Source of the DNA: Cystobacterineae bacterium
GTDB lineage: Bacteria > Myxococcota > Myxococcia > Myxococcales > Myxococcaceae
Assembly: GCA_009782175.1 (NCBI GenBank)
Contig: WRKR01000028.1
Location: 1-37,741, forward strand
Direction of reading: 5' to 3'
DNA: 37,741 nucleotides
Position 1 is the stretch's first letter, and every line of letters begins with the position of its first letter. The translations under genes were made by a program, and so were the position numbers. The notes below the pieces were generated by a model. The model saw only the letters and a program-made list of their open reading frames with translations, was not told where the DNA came from and made no database searches. Of this stretch, positions 34,494 through 37,741 are shown in pieces.

Positions 34494-34922
34494 ATGTACG
34501 AAGAAGAGAATCTGAACAGATTAGACGAAGGCGCGTGCCTGGAGTTGTATGCCACCTATAAGCTCCTGGATTGTTTGCAGGAGGCGCATTTCTCGGATGC
34601 CGACAATGTGCGCCAGCGCGTCTTAGTCCTCACTGCGTTGCCTGGGGGGCTCGGCTGGCTGACAGACATTTTCACGGTGTTGACAGACGCTATCCGTGCC
34701 AAGGAGCGCGCATGTGTAGAGCAACATTTGGCGGCGCTTGTTGAAATGCTGAATGAGTCCATTGCTGAAGCCCAAAGTCTGGAGGCCCCTCCTGAAACCG
34801 TGGTGGAAGCGCCGTGCCCCGCCACAGTTGTCTATTTCACGGAGTCAGCCCCGCCCTCCGCTCCTGTGGCCTCTTGTATTTCAAGGGCGCCTTCTCTTTG
34901 GTTTGGTGCCCACCACATTTGA
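34494..34922 (+). CDS. Helical small protein, family copy 1 (novel family)
   Basis: The protein has 142 residues and no signal peptide. Residues about 18-95 are helical and align with the next gene's product: LLDCLQEAHFSDADNVRQRV and HLAALVEMLNESIAEAQSL match LDWLQDKGFEDAARLHEKI and QLTPIAQFLDEVIAQERAL, with a two-residue gap. The C-terminal 45 residues are Pro/Ala-rich and less conserved. I do not recognise the family. GGGAGG lies six bases before the ATG. It begins 35 nt after the folded region and ends 7 nt before copy 2, so the two are probably co-expressed. Confidence 0.7.
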   Translation: MYEEENLNRLDEGACLELYATYKLLDCLQEAHFSDADNVRQRVLVLTALPGGLGWLTDIFTVLTDAIRAKERACVEQHLAALVEMLNESIAEAQSLEAPPETVVEAPCPATVVYFTESAPPSAPVASCISRAPSLWFGAHHI

Positions 34923-34929
34923 GGCCTGC

Positions 34930-35337
34930 ATGCTTGCACAACTGAGTGAAGAAGAGAGGGCACTTGTGGCCCGGGAGTTCGACAATGCGGAGCGTATTTT
35001 GGATTGGCTTCAGGACAAGGGCTTTGAGGATGCTGCCCGTTTGCACGAAAAAATTCGGATTTTGGTAATAGTGTCAAAAGGGCGCCATTTGGCAAAGCTT
35101 GTGACGAAGCTTGAAGAGGCCGTCAACTCTGTGCAGGGAGGGGAAGGCGAGGCGAGGCTTCAGCTGACGCCCATTGCTCAGTTTTTGGATGAGGTTATTG
35201 CCCAGGAAAGAGCGCTGTCCGGCGAGTTGAGCGAGCTCATGGAAAGCTTGTTGGAACCCTATGCATGGCAAGCTCAGTCTTCGGCCACCAAGGAGGCCGC
35301 GCTTGAGGGGGCTGAAAGCACCAAGGAGGGAAAATGA
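34930..35337 (+). CDS. Helical small protein, family copy 2 (novel family)
   Basis: The protein has 135 residues, all-helical by pattern. A core of 91 residues from LQDKGFEDAARLHEK to EPYAWQAQ aligns without gaps to the chromosomal protein at 37106-37570, with about 35 identical residues by hand count. Shared marks are LQ-x-x-GFE-x-AA-x-L-x-EK, KLEE, EA-x-L-x-L, A-x-F-x-D and EP-x-A-x-x-AQ. The function is unknown; there is no catalytic-looking motif, so binding or oligomerisation is more likely than enzymatic activity. GAGG precedes the ATG at 34930. Its stop overlaps the start of the 33-aa membrane protein (ATGA), indicating coupled translation. Confidence 0.75.
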   Translation: MLAQLSEEERALVAREFDNAERILDWLQDKGFEDAARLHEKIRILVIVSKGRHLAKLVTKLEEAVNSVQGGEGEARLQLTPIAQFLDEVIAQERALSGELSELMESLLEPYAWQAQSSATKEAALEGAESTKEGK

Positions 35338-35435
35338 GCGATAGAGGCCGAGCAGTGAAGGCGGTGGTGTTTTTGCTTGGCGCTTTTTTGGTTTCTCTCT
35401 TTATTGGCATGCAGCTTGGCAACAAAGCTTTTTAG
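35334..35435 (+). CDS. 33-aa single-span membrane micro-protein
   Basis: A very short gene. The product begins MSDRGRAVKA, has one membrane helix (VVFLLGAFLVSLFIGMQLG) and ends NKAF. A strong AAGGAGG ribosome site sits four bases before the ATG, and the ATG overlaps the stop of helical copy 2, so it looks translated. Positive residues before the helix suggest the N-terminus stays in the cytoplasm. It could be a toxin, holin-like or anchor protein for the helical partner. The stop context TTT TAG G would also allow a +1 shift into the next frame, which encodes a basic tail. Confidence 0.6.
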   Translation: MSDRGRAVKAVVFLLGAFLVSLFIGMQLGNKAF

Positions 35436-35454
35436 GTGGCGTGAGGAGGTGCCG

Positions 35455-35580
35455 GTGGAGGCAGCACTACTGCGCGAGGGGTTTTTTGTTTTGGTGGGTG
35501 TCAAATGGTTGTGCTATCCGTCAGGAGAAGAAACGAGGTTGGCAAAACGCAGGAGACGGAAAAGAGGTAAGCGCAGGTAA
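35455..35580 (+). CDS. 41-aa protein with hydrophobic patch and polybasic tail
   Basis: The frame starts at GTG 35455 with AGGAGG five bases upstream. The product is short: an acidic/hydrophobic first half (EAALLREGFFVLVGVKWLCY) and a strongly basic end (RLAKRRRRKRGKRR). It may bind nucleic acid or acidic membranes. The same frame is open upstream through the 33-aa gene, so it could instead be the tail of a frameshifted 81-aa membrane protein. No family recognised. It is the last possible gene before attR. Confidence 0.4.
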   Translation: MEAALLREGFFVLVGVKWLCYPSGEETRLAKRRRRKRGKRR

Positions 35581-35629
35581 CTTGAAATTTATCCAATTAA
35601 CCTATCAATATGAAATGGGTTATTTTCCT

Positions 35630-35646
35630 GTTCGAGTCCCTCTCGA
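35630..35646 (+). other. attR core
   Basis: GTTCGAGTCCCTCTCGA is an exact copy of 28218-28234 in tRNA-Lys. It marks the right end of the element, 100 nt before the stop of the rhomboid gene, which reads toward it. Confidence 0.85.
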
Positions 35647-35746
35647 GCCTTTCTCAAGTGCGCATAGGCTTTTGCCAACGCGGTTTTTTAAACCCGGCTC
35701 ACCTTTTGGACATGTCGGCCAAGCCGAGCAAGGCACACCAACATTT

Positions 35747-36889
35747 TTAATCAGCTGAATGAAAGGCTTTATTTTCCCGTTCAAATTCTGGAGGGCTGTG
35801 GAAGAGCAGCGAAAAGCGCGCGGACCGTTGGCTGACAAAGAAGGCCAAGCCAATGCCGGTGAGCAGGCCAGAGAGGTGCGCAACCCAAGCGATGCCAGGA
35901 GCTTCCTGCAGCGCCATTGCCGCTTGGTAGACAAGCTGGAGGAGCACGAATAGCAACAGAGGAATAGGCCACACCCAGATGAAGGGAGCACGCCTGGGGA
36001 GGATAATGTAGAATGTGATGATTATCCGCGCCCTCTGCTGAAAAATGGCCGAAGCACCAATCAGCGCGGAGATGGCGCCGCTTGCTCCACCCACCAAAAC
36101 CCCCGGCGCCGTGAAAAGCCCCTCAATGAGCAAGCTAAGCGGACCGGAAACAATGAACGCGCTCAGCAGCCAAAATCGCCGAAGTCGCTGTTCCATCGCG
36201 TCCCCAAAGAGCAGGAGGAACCAAACATTGCTCAGCAGATGGAGGAAGTCGAAGTGGATGAAATTCGCCCATAGGAGCTGCGTTGCGCCAGCTCCAGGGG
36301 TCCATGCCAACGCAAGGGGGCCAAACTGCTCGGGCCAGGCTTCGCCTGCCAAAAAGACAAGCACCAGAAACGTGGCAAGAGACCATGTCATCCAGGGCAG
36401 TCGGTTTCTATCGACACGCTCCAGCATGGGAATGCACAACAAGGCAAGCAGTTTCTGGCCAAAGCTCAGCTGGGACCAATGCGAGGGGGAGGAGGACGGC
36501 TTTGCCAAATCCGCAGCCAGTTCCTTTTTCTCCGTGGAGGAAAGGGTTCCAAATGCCTTCTGTCTCTCTATACGCTTCGCGATCATCTGCAAGCTGCGCC
36601 TATCCACCCGGTCTGCCCAATAGCGATTGCACACCCCGCAATATTCCACCCACCCGTCCAAGCCCCCTATCCTCATGGGCGTCATCAGCCCCTCGCAATC
36701 CGGGCAACGGTAACTCTTCGCAAAAGCACCGGACTTCTCCCGCGTCTCAACGCTCAAAAACTCCAAAGCCCCCTCTGCCATGGCTTCCATCTCCTCGGGC
36801 GTCATCCATGCCGATTCGCAGACTCTACAAGTCAATATGCCATCTGGCCCGGGCGAAAGTTTTCTTGGGTGCTCAATGCAACGGCTCAT
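35747..36889 (-). CDS. Rhomboid-family intramembrane protease with N-terminal zinc ribbons
   Basis: The protein has 380 residues. The N-terminal 95 residues hold Cys pairs CRVC (21/24), CPDC (62/65) and CGVC (84/87) plus Cys 4, enough for zinc ribbons. The rhomboid domain (about 165-355) shows HFDFLHLLSNVWFLLLFGD, the serine loop GGASGAISALIG (S270) and the helix AHLSGLLTG (H338), so the Ser-His dyad is intact. It cleaves membrane proteins within the bilayer; the substrate is unknown. The start at 36889 has GGAGG four bases upstream; the longer frame to 36922 is less likely. Its 3' end lies next to the element's right end. Confidence 0.88.
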   Translation of the reverse strand: MSRCIEHPRKLSPGPDGILTCRVCESAWMTPEEMEAMAEGALEFLSVETREKSGAFAKSYRCPDCEGLMTPMRIGGLDGWVEYCGVCNRYWADRVDRRSLQMIAKRIERQKAFGTLSSTEKKELAADLAKPSSSPSHWSQLSFGQKLLALLCIPMLERVDRNRLPWMTWSLATFLVLVFLAGEAWPEQFGPLALAWTPGAGATQLLWANFIHFDFLHLLSNVWFLLLFGDAMEQRLRRFWLLSAFIVSGPLSLLIEGLFTAPGVLVGGASGAISALIGASAIFQQRARIIITFYIILPRRAPFIWVWPIPLLLFVLLQLVYQAAMALQEAPGIAWVAHLSGLLTGIGLAFFVSQRSARFSLLFHSPPEFERENKAFHSAD

Positions 36890-37105
36890 AAACCCTCCAA
36901 CTGTTGTAGAAAATATGCTCACGTCGACATGTGCTTGTCTAGCTGCCCCCTCGCTTCCTTAGCCTCTTTCGCATCCTGCTCAGTATCCGCTCCGTGCCGC
37001 TCGCAGATGCATTGCCCAGGCTTGCGGGCGCTGCTGGGGCGCAATATTGCTTGCTCATGAGCTAAATTTGCCCGAGGGACTTTTGTTTTGTTTTGCTTTC
37101 CCCCC

Positions 37106-37570
37106 TCACTCCAGTGGACTTTTCCCATATAAAAGGGTTGTTTTTTTGGGCCTGGGCTCTTCTGTATTTGAGGGGGAAATGGGAGAGGAAATTGAAATGG
37201 AAGCTGAAGCTTCAACTGAAGCCATGGTTGAAACCACAGCTGAAGCCTGAGCATGCGCTGCCTTTGGCTCCCACAAATTTTGGAGGAGCAGCCCCAACTC
37301 TTTGGCATATTGCGTTTTTTCAACAATGGCGTTGTCTACAAACTCGGCAAGCGCCATCAAGTGTAGCGTTGCCTCAGGTTGTCCTCTGTCTGCAAAGCGT
37401 ATTGTTTCTTCCAACTTCTTTCCTATTTTTTCTGCATAGTGCGCGCCGGATATTGCGGCCAAAGCTTCAAACTTTTCTCTCAACAAAGCAGCGCCCTCGA
37501 AGCCTCTGTTTTGGAGGCGCTTCAGCATGACTATTATAGCTGCTATATTTTCATTCTCAGTTTTGTGCAT
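37106..37570 (-). CDS. Helical small protein, family copy 3 (chromosomal side)
   Basis: The protein has 154 residues. The core LQNRGFEGAALLREK to EPKAAHAQ aligns gaplessly over 91 residues with element copy 2 (about 38% identity by hand). The C-terminal 50 residues are Ser/Ala/Glu-rich and probably disordered. The ATG at 37570 has GAGGG four bases upstream. It lies outside the att-bounded element, beyond the rhomboid gene, and 54 nt after a gene that enters from the window edge. It may be a resident counterpart of the element's proteins or a leftover of an older insertion. Confidence 0.75.
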   Translation of the reverse strand: MHKTENENIAAIIVMLKRLQNRGFEGAALLREKFEALAAISGAHYAEKIGKKLEETIRFADRGQPEATLHLMALAEFVDNAIVEKTQYAKELGLLLQNLWEPKAAHAQASAVVSTMASVEASASISISSPISPSNTEEPRPKKTTLLYGKSPLE

Positions 37571-37624
37571 GACGCCCTCGGCGCAAGAGAAAAAAAACAA
37601 CTCACGTTGCCTCTAAAAAAAGTT

Positions 37625-37741
37625 TCAACTCCAGTGAGGAGAGCCCTGAAAAGTTTCTGCAGCTCCCCCTTGTTTGGATTCATTTAAGCGTTCTGTGAGC
37701 TCGGCCCACATGGCGTCCATTTTCTCTTTGGGTATTTCCGT
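37625..37741 (-). CDS. C-terminal end of a gene cut by the window edge
   Basis: An open minus-strand frame runs from the window edge to a TGA at 37625, giving 38 residues (EIPKEKMDAMWAELTERLNE, then a Gly/Ser/Pro-containing tail). It is on the same strand and 54 nt before helical copy 3, so they may be in one operon. Too short to name. Confidence 0.4.
   Translation of the reverse strand, partial: TEIPKEKMDAMWAELTERLNESKQGGAAETFQGSPHWS

Noticed and set aside
35441-35758. A 105-codon plus-strand frame running across attR
   Set aside because: It crosses the element boundary, overlaps the rhomboid gene end on the other strand, and has no family likeness.
36939-37058. A 39-aa minus-strand frame with a basic end (RMRKRLRKRGGS) between the rhomboid gene and helical copy 3
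   Set aside because: No ribosome site precedes it and no match is known. The basic tail resembles that of the 41-aa element protein, but this could be chance.
36919-37326. A 135-codon minus-strand frame overlapping helical copy 3
   Set aside because: Its first half is an out-of-frame reading of the Ser/Ala-rich tail of copy 3. The C-terminal part is charged but has no start signal.

Overview
The window is a bacterial chromosome segment of mixed base composition. It carries lipid A export genes (lptF/lptG), a tripartite RND efflux pump, many lipoproteins, an MJ0042 zinc-ribbon protein and a sigma-region-4-like protein of a type I associate with myxobacteria and relatives. I infer a Gram-negative, most likely from the Myxococcota or a neighbouring deltaproteobacterial lineage. 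No 16S rRNA is present, so this rests on gene style only.

Layout. 1-341: hairpins and a tandem palindromic repeat. 342-1337: DUF3829 lipoprotein. 1703-10631 (minus): an efflux locus read as tetR, adaptor, RND pump, TolC, with a GLUG-repeat lipoprotein behind it. 10702-13888: a small Cys-rich lipoprotein, then two plus-strand repeat proteins (MORN_2/YwqK type and Sel1 type). 14105-21059 (minus): a compact run purH, MJ0042 protein, purD, lptF, lptG, glycosyltransferase. 21175-28006: sigma-4-like regulator, dnaK, a diacylglycerol-kinase-like enzyme on plus, a methyltransferase-like protein, phoH-type PIN/ATPase and greB. 28166-28238: tRNA-Lys(UUU).

28218-35646 is an integrated element of about 7.4 kb, bounded by a 17-bp direct repeat. 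The left copy is the 3' end of tRNA-Lys; the right copy is the remnant at 35630-35646. The element carries a P4-type tyrosine integrase, an unrecognised 271-aa protein, an AlpA-type regulator, a PrimPol/DUF3987 primase-helicase, a small TubC-N-like Cys protein, a small HTH protein, a strongly folded non-coding region, and an end cassette. The cassette holds two related small helical proteins, a 33-aa membrane protein and a 41-aa basic protein. No capsid, portal or conjugation genes are seen, so it resembles a satellite or mobilisable island. Outside the right end lie a zinc-ribbon rhomboid protease and a third member of the same helical family (37106-37570), which lines up gaplessly over 91 residues with the element's second copy. 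This family, with the adjoining folded DNA/RNA and micro-proteins, is the best candidate for an undescribed system here.

A second theme is short tandem arrays (13-19 bp units) in intergenic gaps at 1539, 11181, 12617 and 25961, each with its own unit; some units look related. Start codons were chosen by Shine-Dalgarno sites and family N-termini and often differ from the longest reading frame.
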